Assembly: GCA_015485035.1 (NCBI GenBank)
Contig: WFUI01000090.1
Coordinates: forward strand, 1 to 16,162
Source of the DNA: Mariprofundus sp.
Lineage (GTDB): Bacteria; Pseudomonadota; Zetaproteobacteria; Mariprofundales; Mariprofundaceae
Direction: 5' to 3'
Length of the DNA stretch: 16,162 nt
Shown: positions 15,815-16,162 of the stretch, in pieces
Numbering within the stretch: the first letter of the stretch is position 1
Layout of the letters: each line of letters starts with the position of its first letter
Program-made: the position numbers and the translations under genes
The notes under the pieces: generated by a model
Told to the model about the DNA's origin: nothing
Database searches by the model: none
The model's input: the letters and a program-made list of their open reading frames with translations, nothing else

Positions 15815-16162
15815 GGATCAAGGTACTGGGCTGTTACGGTGGACAACTGCTCGGCTTTCGCCTGACTTCACTGCTGGTCAACGACTCCATCCTGCTTGAT
15901 GCAGGCTCACCAACCGAAACATTATCTCTGGAAGAACAGCACGATATCCAGCATATCTGCCTCTCCCATATCCATCTCGACCACATCAAGGATATCGCTT
16001 TTCTTGCCGACAACCGTTCAATCAAACGTCTGGGCGGGAATGTGGACAACAGGACCATTACCATTCACAGCCTGCCTGAAAGCAATCGGATACTTAAAAA
16101 ACATTTCCTCAACGATCTGATCTGGCCCGATTTCACCCAAATACCCAATGCTGGAGACCCCA
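15811..16162 (+). CDS. Metallo-beta-lactamase-fold hydrolase, class II cyclic-nucleotide phosphodiesterase-like (cut by window edge)
   Basis: The first 117 residues of a gene that runs off the window. It begins [20 protein letters not shown], then SLLVNDSILLDAG (20-32), and the metal motif LSHIHLDHIKDI (50-61), which is HxHxDH. The LGCxGG...TS.LV.D.ILLDAG order with HxHLDH is characteristic of class II 3',5'-cyclic-nucleotide phosphodiesterases (yeast PDE1, Vibrio CpdP) within the metallo-beta-lactamase fold. It would be predicted to hydrolyse cAMP or a similar phosphodiester in the cytoplasm; no signal peptide is seen. AGGAG lies 8 bases before the ATG, and the start overlaps the trpA stop as ATGA. 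The remaining metal ligands are beyond the edge, so another metal-dependent hydrolase is possible. Confidence 0.75.
   Translation, partial: MRIKVLGCYGGQLLGFRLTSLLVNDSILLDAGSPTETLSLEEQHDIQHICLSHIHLDHIKDIAFLADNRSIKRLGGNVDNRTITIHSLPESNRILKKHFLNDLIWPDFTQIPNAGDP

Overview
This window is about 16.2 kb of densely packed bacterial chromosome. It is a metabolic and transport neighbourhood with no transposase, phage gene, CRISPR array, tRNA or rRNA that I can see. The gene set (xseB-ispA-dxs, lipB, a FeoB-type iron transporter, pstSCAB, argD-argF-argG, trpF-trpB-trpA), clear Shine-Dalgarno sites and moderate base composition fit a Gram-negative proteobacterium. The FeoB, b-type cytochrome and standalone arginine and tryptophan operons would suit an iron-oxidising lineage such as the Zetaproteobacteria. 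That placement is a guess from gene content, and I could not test it by search.

Layout. (1) 1-1891, minus strand: xseB, ispA and the first 256 codons of dxs, forming an isoprenoid precursor operon behind a good sigma70-type promoter at 1936-1963. (2) 2018-4762, plus strand: lipB (lipoate biosynthesis) and then a divergent feoB (ferrous iron uptake). (3) 4844-8179, plus strand: pstS-pstC-pstA-pstB, a complete phosphate ABC importer with ATGA overlaps at pstC/pstA and pstA/pstB. No phoU, phoB or phoR is present. (4) 8251-12830, minus strand, read right to left: argD and argF (overlapping), a 94-bp gap with a large hairpin, then argG, a b561-type cytochrome and a universal stress protein. (5) 13094-16162, plus strand: trpF, trpB, trpA and the start of a metallo-beta-lactamase-fold protein resembling class II cyclic-nucleotide phosphodiesterases; the last three are joined by ATGA overlaps.

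The argD and trpF operons diverge from a 263-bp intergenic region, the longest stretch without a gene. It holds a perfect 12-bp inverted repeat in front of trpF, a -10-like hexamer six bases from the trpF start (suggesting a leaderless transcript), and an 11-bp direct repeat. Part of the trpF palindrome (an 11-mer and an 8-mer in the same order) recurs inside the argF-argG hairpin. This link between arginine and tryptophan intergenic regions is the most interesting non-coding signal in the window.

I did not find an obviously new multi-gene system. The coding oddities worth checking are the FeoB with an unusual G2/switch I region and no FeoA, the phosphodiesterase-like gene fused to the trp operon, the cytochrome and stress protein behind argG, and a stress protein with an altered nucleotide-binding motif. 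Several starts differ from the longest reading frame: pstS at 4844, argG at 10655, pstB at 7364, and GTG starts for xseB, feoB and trpB.
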